64,000 nt of DNA from Pseudonocardia terrae (GTDB lineage: Bacteria; Actinomycetota; Actinomycetes; Mycobacteriales; Pseudonocardiaceae). The stretch spans positions 124,001 through 188,000 of the forward strand of contig NZ_JAJTTE010000006.1 in the NCBI RefSeq assembly GCF_021343995.1, written 5' to 3'. Shown here piece by piece: positions 25,210-33,417 of this stretch; position 1 is the stretch's first letter; each line of letters starts with the position of its first letter. The position numbers and the translations under genes are program-made. A model generated the notes under the pieces. The model did no database searches, was not told the DNA's origin, and worked only from the letters and a program-made list of their open reading frames with translations.

Positions 25210-25902
25210 ATGCCGAGCCGTGTGCTGGTCGCCGACGACGACCGGGCGATCCGGGAATCCCTCGCGCGCGCCCTCGAGCTGGAGGGCTATGCGGTGGTCC
25301 CGGCCGTCGACGGGGTGGAGGCGCTGTCGCTCGTCCGCCGGGAGTCGTTCGACGCGCTGGTCGTGGACGTGATGATGCCGGGCGTCGACGGCCTGGCCGT
25401 GTGCCGCGTGCTGCGCGGCGACGGCGACCAGACGCCGATCCTCATGCTCACCGCGCGGATCGAGACCCCGGACCGGGTGGCCGGGCTCGACGCCGGCGCC
25501 GACGACTACCTGCCCAAGCCCTTCGAGCTCGACGAGCTGCTCGCCCGGCTGCGGGCCCTGCTGCGCCGGGCCGCGGTCCACGGCGACACCCAGCGCGCGG
25601 CCGAGACCCTGTGGACGGGGGCGCTGCGGATCGTCCCCGCGGCCCGGCGGGTGTGGTGGGACGAGGTCGAGGTGCAGCTGTCGAAGACCGAGTTCGACCT
25701 GCTGGAGCTGCTGGTCCGCAACGAGGGCATCGTCCTCGACCACGCCACGATCTACGAGCGGATCTGGGGCTACGACTTCGGCGCCGACTCCAAGAACCTC
25801 GCGGTCTACATCGGCTACCTGCGCCGCAAGCTCGCCGCGGCCGGCGCTCCCCCGCTGATCCACACCGTCCGCGGCGTCGGCTACACGGTGCGTGCGGCAT
25901 GA
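25210..25902 (+). CDS. OmpR family response regulator (MprA-like)
   Basis: A 230-residue regulator with acidic pocket D9-D11, phosphoacceptor Asp53 (ALVVDVMMPGVD), switch Lys in DDYLPKPFELDELL and an OmpR winged helix (LSKTEFDLLELLVRN to KNLAVYIGYLRRKL). Its stop overlaps the kinase start (ATGA). It heads a four-gene operon whose overlaps run without a gap. Confidence 0.95.
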   Translation: MPSRVLVADDDRAIRESLARALELEGYAVVPAVDGVEALSLVRRESFDALVVDVMMPGVDGLAVCRVLRGDGDQTPILMLTARIETPDRVAGLDAGADDYLPKPFELDELLARLRALLRRAAVHGDTQRAAETLWTGALRIVPAARRVWWDEVEVQLSKTEFDLLELLVRNEGIVLDHATIYERIWGYDFGADSKNLAVYIGYLRRKLAAAGAPPLIHTVRGVGYTVRAA

Positions 25903-27395
25903 GCCTCCGGACCCGGTTCGCCCTCGCCTTCGCGCTGGTCGCGGTCGTCGTGGCCGGGCTGGTCGGCTTCCTCAGCTACCGAGCCGCGTCGGATCGCACC
26001 ACCGACGAGATCGACCGGTCCCTGCGCGCGACGTCCGCGGCCGTCGCGGCGGGGCAGACCGAGGTGCTCGAGCCCGTCGTGGTGCCGCGGGGGCGCGGGC
26101 ACGGCGGCGGGTACGGCGGCGGGTACGACACCGGCGACGCCGGGGACGGGGAGCACGGCCACGACGACGACCAGCCGTTGGTCGGCCAGCTCGTGCACCC
26201 CGACGGGACCGTCCGGTTCCTCGGTGGCCGCGAGGAGACGCTGCCGGTGTCCGCGACCGACCGCTCGCTGGCCGCGTCGGGGAGCGCGGGGGCGACGGCG
26301 AGTCGCGACGTCCACGTCGACGGCGCGGACTACCGCATGCTGACGACCGCGCTCGGCGACGGGCAGGGCGCGCTGCAGGTGGCGACCGACGCCGACGAGA
26401 GCGAACGCGTCCTGGCCGGGACGGCGATCAGCATCCTCTGGGTCACCGCCGTGGTGGTGCTCGTGGCCGCCGCGGCGGGGTGGCTGCTCGCCCGGCGGAT
26501 CACCCGGCGGCTGGTGCGGCTGGCCGGGATCGCCGAGGAGGTCAGCGCGAGCGGGGTGGTCGAGCGGGAGGTCCCGGTGCACGGGCGGGACGAGGTGGGA
26601 CGGCTGTCGGCCTCGTTCACCACGATGCTCGCCCGGCTCGCGGCGGCCCGCGAGTCCCAGGACCGCCTGGTCCAGGACGCCGCGCACGAGCTGCGCACCC
26701 CGCTGACCAGCCTGCGGACCAACGCCCGGGTGCTCCGGCGGCTCGACGAGCTGTCCCCCGAGGCACGGGCCCGGCTGATCGACGACGTCGAGGGCGAGAC
26801 CCGCGAGCTCAGCAAGCTGGTCGAGGAGCTGGTCGAGCTGGCCCTGTCGCGGCAGGGGAACGAGGTCGACGAGCCCGTCGACCTGGCCGCCGTCGCGGAG
26901 CGGGCCGCCGAGCGGGTCCGGCGCCGGACCGGCCGGCGGATCGAGGTGCTGGTCGAGGACGGGGTCGTGCCGGTCCGGGGACGACCGCGGGCGCTGGACC
27001 GGGCCGTGACCAACCTGCTGGAGAACGCGGCGAAGTTCGACGAGGGCCGCAGCGAGCACCTCGAGGTGCGCGTGGGCGGGGGCCGGGTCGCCGTGGCCGA
27101 CCGCGGCCCGGGCATCGCGCCGCGGGACGCCGAGCGGGTGTTCGACCGCTTCTACCGCGCCGTGGCCGCCCGCGGGCTGCCCGGCTCGGGGCTCGGGCTG
27201 GCGATCGTGCGTGACGTGGCAGAACGCCACGACGGCGTAGTGTTCGCGGAGGCGCGCGAGGGTGGCGGCGCGTGCGTGGGCTTCACCGTGGGCGCGGGCC
27301 GGTTCTTACCCGGCTCCGAACCTGCCCACACCGAGGACTCACCGACGGCCCCCAGCATGGGCGGCACCGCAACGACGACCCCGGGAGTCCCATGA
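25899..27395 (+). CDS. Sensor histidine kinase (MprB-like) with His/Gly-rich extracellular loop
   Basis: A 498-residue kinase. Two membrane helices (FALAFALVAVVVAGLVGFL and ISILWVTAVVVLVAAAAGWLL) flank an extracellular domain holding GRGHGGGYGGGYDTG and GEHGHDDDQ, a potential metal-binding patch. HAMP, the phosphoacceptor His in VQDAAHELRTPLTSLRTNARVL, LLENAAKF, DRGPGI and GSGLGLAIVRDV follow. The C-terminal tail beyond the ATPase is Pro/Thr-rich. The His-rich loop and a His-tailed protein two genes downstream hint at metal sensing. Confidence 0.93.
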   Translation: MSLRTRFALAFALVAVVVAGLVGFLSYRAASDRTTDEIDRSLRATSAAVAAGQTEVLEPVVVPRGRGHGGGYGGGYDTGDAGDGEHGHDDDQPLVGQLVHPDGTVRFLGGREETLPVSATDRSLAASGSAGATASRDVHVDGADYRMLTTALGDGQGALQVATDADESERVLAGTAISILWVTAVVVLVAAAAGWLLARRITRRLVRLAGIAEEVSASGVVEREVPVHGRDEVGRLSASFTTMLARLAAARESQDRLVQDAAHELRTPLTSLRTNARVLRRLDELSPEARARLIDDVEGETRELSKLVEELVELALSRQGNEVDEPVDLAAVAERAAERVRRRTGRRIEVLVEDGVVPVRGRPRALDRAVTNLLENAAKFDEGRSEHLEVRVGGGRVAVADRGPGIAPRDAERVFDRFYRAVAARGLPGSGLGLAIVRDVAERHDGVVFAEAREGGGACVGFTVGAGRFLPGSEPAHTEDSPTAPSMGGTATTTPGVP

Positions 27396-27889
27396 CCTCC
27401 CCCGCCGGTCCGGCGCCGGACCACTCCGAGGCGGCCACCGCGGCCACGCCCATCGCCTTCCCCGGCGTCACGTCCGGCGGGGCCACCACCGGAGACACCA
27501 CCGCAGACATCACCGCAGCCATCGACGGCGCCCGCACGCGGGCGTCCGACGCCGAGCGCGAGCGCGTCGTCAAGCGCCTGCACGACGCGGTCGGCGAGGG
27601 CCGGCTCGACCTCTCCGAAGCCGAGGAGCGGACCGCCGCCGCGTACGCCGCCCGCTTCCGTGACGAGCTCGACCCGCTGCTCACCGACCTGCCCGGCGGA
27701 GCCGCCGGTGTCGAGCCGTGGTCGGCGATCTGGGAGTCCGTGGTCTGGCGCGGTCACCGGCTCGTGTGGGGCCCCGAGGCCGCCCGGCCGACCGCGCAGC
27801 ACTGCCGCGCCGCCGTCGCGGTGCTGGTCGGGGCCGTGGTGTGGGTCCTGCTCTGCGCGGTCGTCGGCGCAGTGGTGGTGGCGGCGTGA
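27392..27889 (+). CDS. DUF1707 domain membrane protein
   Basis: A 165-residue protein with a Thr/Ala-rich N-terminal stretch, a DUF1707 domain (RASDAERERVVKRLHDAVGEGRLDLSEAEERTAAAYAAR...LDPLLTDLP) and one or two C-terminal membrane helices (AVAVLVGAVVWVLLCAVVGAVVVAA). DUF1707 is common in actinobacterial membrane or anti-sigma-like proteins; the role is unknown. Start and stop overlap both neighbours. Confidence 0.88.
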   Translation: MTSPAGPAPDHSEAATAATPIAFPGVTSGGATTGDTTADITAAIDGARTRASDAERERVVKRLHDAVGEGRLDLSEAEERTAAAYAARFRDELDPLLTDLPGGAAGVEPWSAIWESVVWRGHRLVWGPEAARPTAQHCRAAVAVLVGAVVWVLLCAVVGAVVVAA

Positions 27890-28089
27890 GCGCCGCCCGG
27901 GCGGCCCGGCCCGTGATCGTGCTGACCGCCGCCGTGCTCGGGCTGGGTGCGGCCGGTGGGCTCACCGGAATGGCACTCGGCGGCATCGGCGCGGCGGTGA
28001 CGCACCGGGTCTCCGACGCCTCGACCGACTCCTCGCCGGGCCCCGGGATCCACTACTGGCACCACCACGACCGGTTCGACGACGACTGA
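27886..28089 (+). CDS. Small membrane protein with His/Asp-rich tail
   Basis: A 67-residue protein: one or two hydrophobic helices (PVIVLTAAVLGLGAAGGLTGMALGGIGAAV) and a tail GIHYWHHHDRFDDD. The GTG overlaps the DUF1707 stop. It is the last gene of the two-component operon. The HHH/DDD tail could bind a metal ion and may work with the His-rich kinase loop (inference). No family recognised. Confidence 0.7.
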   Translation: MSAARAARPVIVLTAAVLGLGAAGGLTGMALGGIGAAVTHRVSDASTDSSPGPGIHYWHHHDRFDDD

Positions 28090-28137
28090 TCCCACCGTCC
28101 CCGTAACCCCCCGGCCCCGTCGAGCGAGCCCCGGCCC

Positions 28138-28479
28138 GTGGAGATCAGGAAGGGACAGGACCCCGTCAGCCCGCCCGTGCTCGACGAGGACCAGGCGCTC
28201 GAACTGCTCGCCTACCTCGTCACCGCCGCCCGCACGCAGATCGACGAGGCCGCGGAGTACGGGCCGCTGCGGCTGCTGACCGCCGCGCGCCGGCTGGGCG
28301 CGGCGATCGCGCCGCGGGCGTCGGCCGCGACCGCGGAGTTCGTGGCCGGGCCGCTGGCCGCCGTGCCGGAGCTGGCGGTGCCGCGCGACGGCCGGGAGGA
28401 GTACACCGCCGGGCTCGACGAGCTGTGCCGGGCCCTCGCCGGCCACCTCACCTCTCACTTCGCCCCGGACACCCCGTGA
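28138..28479 (+). CDS. DUF6092 family protein
   Basis: A soluble helical protein of up to 113 aa. The family core LDEDQALELLAYLVTAARTQIDEAAEYGPLRLLTAARRL is clear. A later GTG (VLDEDQ) preceded by AAGGGACAGG is an alternative start. The stop overlaps the nitroreductase start. Function unknown. Confidence 0.78.
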   Translation: MEIRKGQDPVSPPVLDEDQALELLAYLVTAARTQIDEAAEYGPLRLLTAARRLGAAIAPRASAATAEFVAGPLAAVPELAVPRDGREEYTAGLDELCRALAGHLTSHFAPDTP

Positions 28480-29018
28480 CCGGCACGCCGGAGGGGAAGG
28501 CCGTGCTCGACGCGATCCGCAGCCGCCGCGTGGTGCGGGCCGTGACCGACGAGCCGGTCGCGCGGGAGGACCTGGAGACCGTGCTCGACGCCGGGCGCTG
28601 GGCCCCGACGGCGGGCAACCGGCACCTGCAGCGCTTCGTCGCCACGGACGACCCGACCACGCTGCGCGTGCTGCGGATGGTCTCGCCCGGGATGCTGCAG
28701 CACCCGACGGCCGCGATCACGATCTGCACCGACCGGCCGCGGGCCGCCGCCTTCGGCTTTCCGCCCGACGCCACGGGTCTGCACGTCGACGTCGGCACGG
28801 CCGCTGCCACGCTGCTGCTCGCGGCGCACGCGATCGGCCTCGGCGCGGGGCCCGTCACGTCGTTCAGCCGTGCCGCGGTCGGCGTGGTGCTGCGGCTGCC
28901 GGCGGGCTGGGTGCCGGAGATGATCGTGTGCCTCGGGCATCCCGCCCCCGTCACCCCGGCGCCGATGCGCGCCCGCCCGCGGCTGACCTGGCGGGACCTC
29001 ACGACCTGGGTGCCCTGA
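28476..29018 (+). CDS. Nitroreductase family FMN oxidoreductase
   Basis: A 180-residue FMN enzyme reducing nitro compounds, quinones or enones with NAD(P)H. The nitroreductase pattern AIRSRRVVRAVTDEPVAREDLETVLDAGRWAPTAGNRHLQRF is at the N-terminus and the AAATLLLAAHAIGLGAGPVTSF helix follows. It is translationally coupled to the DUF6092 gene. Confidence 0.9.
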   Translation: MTGTPEGKAVLDAIRSRRVVRAVTDEPVAREDLETVLDAGRWAPTAGNRHLQRFVATDDPTTLRVLRMVSPGMLQHPTAAITICTDRPRAAAFGFPPDATGLHVDVGTAAATLLLAAHAIGLGAGPVTSFSRAAVGVVLRLPAGWVPEMIVCLGHPAPVTPAPMRARPRLTWRDLTTWVP

Positions 29019-29101
29019 TCCTCAGCCGGCCGGGACCCGGGCATAAGGTTGAGCCCTCAATCGTTTCCGGTACCGTCGGCGACGAGATCGGGAGGGGCCA
29101 C

Positions 29102-30166
29102 ATGGACAGGGTGGAACTGGGACTGGACACGTTCGGCGACGTGACGGTCGACGGGCAGGGCGACCGCAAGCCCTACGCCCAGGTGATCCGGGACGTCGTG
29201 GAGCAGGCCGTGCTCGCCGACCGGGTCGGGGTCGACGCGTTCGGCGTGGGCGAGCACCACCGGGACGACTACGCGATCTCCGCGCCCGAGGTCGTGCTCG
29301 CGGCGATCGCGGGGCGCACCGAGCGGATCAAGCTCGGCACCGCGGTGACCGTCCTGAGCTCGGACGACCCGGTGCGGGTCTACGAGCGCTTCGCCACCCT
29401 CGACGCCGTGTCGGACGGGCGCGCGGAGATCACGCTGGGGCGCGGCTCCTTCACCGAGTCCTTCCCGCTGTTCGGCTACGACCTGGCCGACTACGAGACC
29501 CTCTTCGAGGAGAAGCTCGACCTGATGGCCCACCTCCTCGAGGAGGGCCCGGTGACGTGGGAGGGCACGGTCCGCGCCGCGCTGCGCGACCAGCAGGTCT
29601 ACCCGAAGACCGAGTCCGGCCGGATCACGGCGTGGGTCGGCGTGGGCGGGAGCCCGCAGTCCGTGGTCCGCGCCGCGAGGTACGGCTTCCCGCTGGTCCT
29701 CGCGGTGATCGGCGGCGACCCGGCGCGCTTCGCCCCCTACGCCGAGCTGTACCGCCGCAGCCTGGAGCAGCTGGGCCGCGAGCCACTGCCGATCGCGGTG
29801 CACGCGCCCGGCTTCGTCGCCGAGACCGACCAGGAGGCCGTCGACACGCTCTTCCCGCACGCGAAGATCGCGCTCGACCGGATCGGCCGCGAGCGCGGCT
29901 GGCCGCCGCTGACCCGCGCCCGGTTCGAGGCCGACGTCCGGGAGGGCGCCCAGCACGTCGGGTCGCCGGAGACCGTGGCCCGCAAGATCGCCCGCACCGT
30001 GCGCGCGTTGGGTCTGCAGCGCTTCGACCTCAAGTACACGACCGGCCCGCTGCCGCACGCCGAGCTGATGAAGTCGATCGAGCTCTACGGCACTGTCGTC
30101 GCGCCACGGGTGCGCGAGCTGCTCGCCGCGGACGAGGACGAGCAGCCCGACGGCATCGCGGTCTGA
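29102..30166 (+). CDS. LLM class flavin-dependent oxidoreductase
   Basis: Luciferase-like TIM-barrel monooxygenase of 354 aa. Motifs include GVDAFGVGEHHRDDYAISAPEVVLAAIAGRT, LSSDDPVRVYERFATLDAVSDGRAEITLGRGSF and GSPQSVVRAARYGFPLVLAVIGG. The ATG follows GGGAGGGG. It stands alone and ends at a hairpin shared with the convergent P450. The substrate is unknown. Confidence 0.92.
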   Translation: MDRVELGLDTFGDVTVDGQGDRKPYAQVIRDVVEQAVLADRVGVDAFGVGEHHRDDYAISAPEVVLAAIAGRTERIKLGTAVTVLSSDDPVRVYERFATLDAVSDGRAEITLGRGSFTESFPLFGYDLADYETLFEEKLDLMAHLLEEGPVTWEGTVRAALRDQQVYPKTESGRITAWVGVGGSPQSVVRAARYGFPLVLAVIGGDPARFAPYAELYRRSLEQLGREPLPIAVHAPGFVAETDQEAVDTLFPHAKIALDRIGRERGWPPLTRARFEADVREGAQHVGSPETVARKIARTVRALGLQRFDLKYTTGPLPHAELMKSIELYGTVVAPRVRELLAADEDEQPDGIAV

Positions 30167-30178
30167 CCACCGGTGACT

Positions 30179-30199
30179 CGGGCCTGGCCACCAGGCCCG
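30179..30199. terminator. Hairpin between convergent genes
   Basis: CGGGCCTGG pairs with CCAGGCCCG across a three-base loop; part of the arm (CACCAGGCCCGG) is repeated just downstream. It sits between the LLM oxidoreductase and P450 stop codons, as expected for a bidirectional terminator. Confidence 0.6.
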
Positions 30200-30224
30200 G
30201 TCACCAGGCCCGGTCCCGGGGCGC

Positions 30225-31448
30225 TCACCACGCGACGGGCAGCGCCTCCAGGCCGTAGATCGCCTTGTGCACGGCGAAGGGGACCTCGTCGTCGGCGCAC
30301 GCGATATGCAGGCCGGGGAACCGGCGCAGCAGCGCCGGGAAGGCGATCCGCATCTCCAGCCGGGCCAGCGGGGCGCCGAGGCAGTGATGGACGCCGTGCC
30401 CGAAGCCGACGTGCGTGCCGGCCTTCCGAGTGACGTCGAGGCGCTCGGGGTCGTCGGTCAGCGCGGGGTCCCGGTTGGCCGCGGGCAGGTTGAACGACAC
30501 GAGGTCGCCCCGGCGGATCAGCGTGCCGTCGATCTCGACGTCCCGTGTCGCCAGGCGCGGCGAGCCGGAGTTCACCACGCTCAGCCAGCGCAGCAGCTCT
30601 TCCACCGCGCCGGGCACGGCGTCGGGGTCGTCGCGCACCAGGGCGAGCTGGTCCGGGTGCCGCAGCAGGGCGAGGGTGCCCAGCCCGAGCATGTTCGACG
30701 TCGTCTCGTGCCCGGCGACGAGCAGCAGGTTCGCGATCCCGACGAGCTCGGCGGTGGTGAGGTCCTCGTCGTGGTCGCGGATGAGCATGCCGAGCATGTC
30801 CTCACCCGGGTCGCGGCGGGCCCGCGCGACCAGGTCCTGCATGTACGCCAGGGAGTCGGCGGCGAGGCGCGTGCGCTCGTCGTCGGACAGCCCGGTGTCG
30901 AGCTGGCGACCGGTGCGCGCCTGGAACTCGTCCTGGTCCGCGGGCGGTACCCCGAGCAGCTCGCAGATGACCAGCGACGGGATGGGCAGGGCGTACTGCG
31001 CGACCAGGTCCGCGGGCGGGCCGTGGCGTTCCAGGGCGTCGAGGTGCTGATCGACGATCTCGACGATCCGCGGCTCGAGCCGGCGCATCCGCCGCACCGT
31101 GAACTCGGGTGTCAGCATGCGGCGCAGCCGGGTGTGGTCCGGCGGGTCGAGGGCCAGCAGGTTGCCACTGCGGTCGCCGGTGAGCTGGCGCGGGTCGCGG
31201 GTGGCGCCCGCTCCGTCGTCGAGGTCGGCCGGGGTCCAGCCGTTGGCGAAGGAGTCGGCGTCGCCCAGCATCCGCCGCACGTCGGCGTGCCGGGTGAGCA
31301 GCCAGGCGGGCGGCCCGAACGGCGTCGGGACCTGGATCAGTCCCTCCTGCGCCCGCACGGCCGCGAGGTCGGGGGCGGGTCCGAACCCGTCCCGGCGCAG
31401 GGTGAGCGGGCGGTCGGACGGGCGTGCGGAAGGCCGTGCTGAGGTCAC
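30225..31448 (-). CDS. Cytochrome P450
   Basis: Heme monooxygenase of 407 aa. The I-helix is LLLVAGHETTSNMLG (oxygen-activating ETT), the K-helix ExxR is in AVEELLRW with a downstream arginine, and the heme loop is GFGHGVHHCLGAPLARLEM with the Cys ligand. The GTG overlaps the stop of the upstream TetR gene (GTGA), so the two are one transcript. No ferredoxin is linked. The substrate is unknown. Confidence 0.95.
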   Translation of the reverse strand: MTSARPSARPSDRPLTLRRDGFGPAPDLAAVRAQEGLIQVPTPFGPPAWLLTRHADVRRMLGDADSFANGWTPADLDDGAGATRDPRQLTGDRSGNLLALDPPDHTRLRRMLTPEFTVRRMRRLEPRIVEIVDQHLDALERHGPPADLVAQYALPIPSLVICELLGVPPADQDEFQARTGRQLDTGLSDDERTRLAADSLAYMQDLVARARRDPGEDMLGMLIRDHDEDLTTAELVGIANLLLVAGHETTSNMLGLGTLALLRHPDQLALVRDDPDAVPGAVEELLRWLSVVNSGSPRLATRDVEIDGTLIRRGDLVSFNLPAANRDPALTDDPERLDVTRKAGTHVGFGHGVHHCLGAPLARLEMRIAFPALLRRFPGLHIACADDEVPFAVHKAIYGLEALPVAW

Positions 31449-32146
31449 TGCGGGGGTCCTCCAGATGGTGGGAGCGTTCGGGCGGGATCCGCGGGCCGCA
31501 CCGCGTCGGGCGGCGTGCAGGGGGCCAGCCAGATTCCGGTGATCGCGTCGACCAGGCCGGTCGCCGCGTCCCGCCAGGTCGCGCGCGGGGTGGCCGTGCC
31601 GTCGGCGAGCGCGCGCTCCCGCTCGGCGGTCACGTGCACCATGAGCTGGCGCACCATGTCGCCCCGCTCGGCGCGCACCTCGAGGGGCAGCGCCGGCAGA
31701 CAGGCGTTGAGGCCGTCGAGGGCCTGCAGCAGCGAGGGCGAGGTCAGCGACTCGTCCACCAGGATCTCGCGCAGCGCGGGGTCGGTGGCGAGCTGCGCGC
31801 CGAAGCGGGCGAACCAGGTGGGGCTGCCGAGGGCCTCGAGGTGCTCCGTCGTCGGGTGCACCAGGCAGGCGACCCAGTCCCGGACCTCCGTCGACCCGGC
31901 GACCTCCGCGACCATCGCCGCGCGGATCCGTTCGACGTCCGCGGCGTGCCGGCGCACGATCGTGCGCACCAGGTCCTGCTTGCCGCCGAAGTGGTAGCCG
32001 ACGACGGCGGTGTTGCCCTGCCCCGCGGCCTCGCCGATCTGCCGGTTCGACACGGCGTACACGCCGTGCGCGGCGAACAGGCGCTCGGCGGTGGCGAGGA
32101 GCAGCTCCCGGGTGGCGGCGGCCCGGCCGCCGGTCTCGCGCGTCAC
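31445..32146 (-). CDS. TetR family transcriptional regulator
   Basis: A 233-residue repressor with HTH helix TRELLLATAERLFAAHGVYAVSNRQIGEAAGQGNTAVVGYHFGGKQDLV. The GTG was chosen for its GGGAGGACACC ribosome site. It is coupled to the downstream P450 and divergent from a broken MFS gene. Two 16-bp palindromic sites in the shared upstream region are its likely operators. Confidence 0.92.
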   Translation of the reverse strand: MTRETGGRAAATRELLLATAERLFAAHGVYAVSNRQIGEAAGQGNTAVVGYHFGGKQDLVRTIVRRHAADVERIRAAMVAEVAGSTEVRDWVACLVHPTTEHLEALGSPTWFARFGAQLATDPALREILVDESLTSPSLLQALDGLNACLPALPLEVRAERGDMVRQLMVHVTAERERALADGTATPRATWRDAATGLVDAITGIWLAPCTPPDAVRPADPARTLPPSGGPPQ

Positions 32147-32217
32147 GGTGTCCTCCCGGTCCTCCCCGTCGTCCGTATCCCCGACTCCTCCAGTGAACCG
32201 CTCGCCGCACGACTGAG

Positions 32218-32233
32218 TCAACCGAGTGATTTA
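32218..32233. promoter_or_regulatory. Candidate TetR operator, site 1
   Basis: TCAACCGAGTGATTTA resembles the better site 64 bp to the right at 12 of 16 positions. It lies in the TetR promoter region. Confidence 0.4.
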
Positions 32234-32281
32234 AACGCCGCCGTGCTGGTGGCGGAGCGCACTCCCGTGTCGCGCTCCTGC

Positions 32282-32297
32282 TCAAACACGTGATTGA
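32282..32297. promoter_or_regulatory. Candidate TetR operator, site 2
   Basis: TCAAACACGTGATTGA is a palindrome at 14 of 16 positions around CACGTG. It lies just upstream of the MFS remnant start, consistent with TetR control of a former efflux gene. Confidence 0.5.
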
Positions 32298-32313
32298 AAG
32301 ACCGGGGAGCCCC

Positions 32314-33103
32314 GTGACCGTCCACCAGCCGGACCGTGCCCGCCCGGGCGCGCTCGTGCCCGTCCTGGCCTTCTCCGGGATCGTCGTCGCCCTCATGCAG
32401 ACGGTGATCATCCCGCTCGTCCCCCGCCTGCCCGCCCTCCTCGGCGCGACGTCGGCCGACGCGGCCTGGGTGGTCACCGCCACCCTGCTCGCCGCCGCGG
32501 TCGCCACACCGACGGTCGGCCGCCTCGGCGACATGTACGGCAAGCGCCGGATGCTCCTGCTGAGCCTGGCCGTGCTGGTGGTGGGCTCGGTCGTGGTCGC
32601 CCTGAGCGACTCGCTCGTTCCGGCGATCGTCGGTCGGGCCCTGCAGGGCTTCGCCGCCGGCGTGATCCCGCTGGGCATCAGCATCATGCGCGACGAGCTG
32701 CCCGCGGAGCGCCTCGGCTCGGCCACCGCGATGATGAGCGCCTCGCTCGGCGTCGGCGGCGCGCTCGGGCTGCCGGCCGCGGCGTTCCTGGCCGAGGAGA
32801 CGGACTGGCACGTCCTGTTCTGTCTCCGGCGGGCTGGGCGCGGTCGCGGCGGTCCTGGTGCTCGTGCTCGTCGCGGAGTCGTCGGTGCGGGGTGGCGGCC
32901 GGTTCGACGCGCTCGGCGCGCTCGGGATCTCCGTGGCGCTCTTCTGCCTGCTCCTCGGCATCTCGAAGGGCGCCGACTGGGGCTGGACGAGCGGGAGCAC
33001 GCTCGGCCTGTTCGCGGGCGCGGTCGCCGTGCTCGGCGTGTGGGGGGATGCGGGTCCGCGCGAGGACCCGCGGGCCGGCGCGGTCGGGAGTGAGCTCCGA
33101 TGA
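32314..33103 (+). pseudogene. MFS transporter (DHA2-like), frameshifted and truncated
   Basis: Residues from VTVHQPDRARPG through helices 1-6 (GRLGDMYGKRRMLLLSL motif A, then GRALQGFAAGVIPLG and LGVGGALGLPAAAFLAEETDWHVLF) read in one frame. At about 32821-32825 the frame shifts and the expected continuation, SGGLGAVAAVLVLVLVAESS, reads in another frame. After two more helices the coding stops; helices 9 to 14 are missing. The divergent TetR was probably its repressor. Confidence 0.85.
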
Positions 33104-33414
33104 CCGGGCCCGACGGGACGATCTCGGCGCAGGTCGCCGGCCGGGTCCGCACGGCCGCGCGCCCGGTGTCCGACGCGACCCTCACCCTCACCGACGGCGC
33201 AGGCATCCAGGTCGCCCGCACCCGCAGCGCGGCCGACGGCGGCTTCGTGTTCACCGGCCTGCGTCCCGGCCGGTACGTCCTGGTCGCGAACCGCACCGGG
33301 CACCGACCGCAGGCCACCGCCGTGGAGGCGCCGGCCCGGACCGGGCTCGACCTGGTGCTACGCCGTCCGGCACCTGACCCTCGCCCCCCGCTGAGGAGCC
33401 GCCTCCTGCAGTGA
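33100..33414 (+). CDS. Carboxypeptidase-regulatory-like (Ig-fold) domain protein, probably MFS tail remnant
   Basis: A 104-residue beta-sandwich: ISAQVAGRVRTAARPVSDATLTLTD, then DGGFVFTGLRPGRYVLVANRTGHRPQ. Such domains occur at the C-terminus of some actinobacterial 14-helix MFS exporters (recall). The ATG overlaps the stop of the MFS remnant (ATGA) and is in another frame, so this is probably the detached tail of the same gene. It could be expressed as a small protein. Confidence 0.6.
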   Translation: MTGPDGTISAQVAGRVRTAARPVSDATLTLTDGAGIQVARTRSAADGGFVFTGLRPGRYVLVANRTGHRPQATAVEAPARTGLDLVLRRPAPDPRPPLRSRLLQ

Positions 33415-33417
33415 CGG

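Noticed and set aside
27886..28089. His-tailed 67-residue protein as a ribosomal peptide precursor
   Set aside because: It is a membrane protein in a two-component operon with no modifying enzyme; metal binding is the simpler reading.
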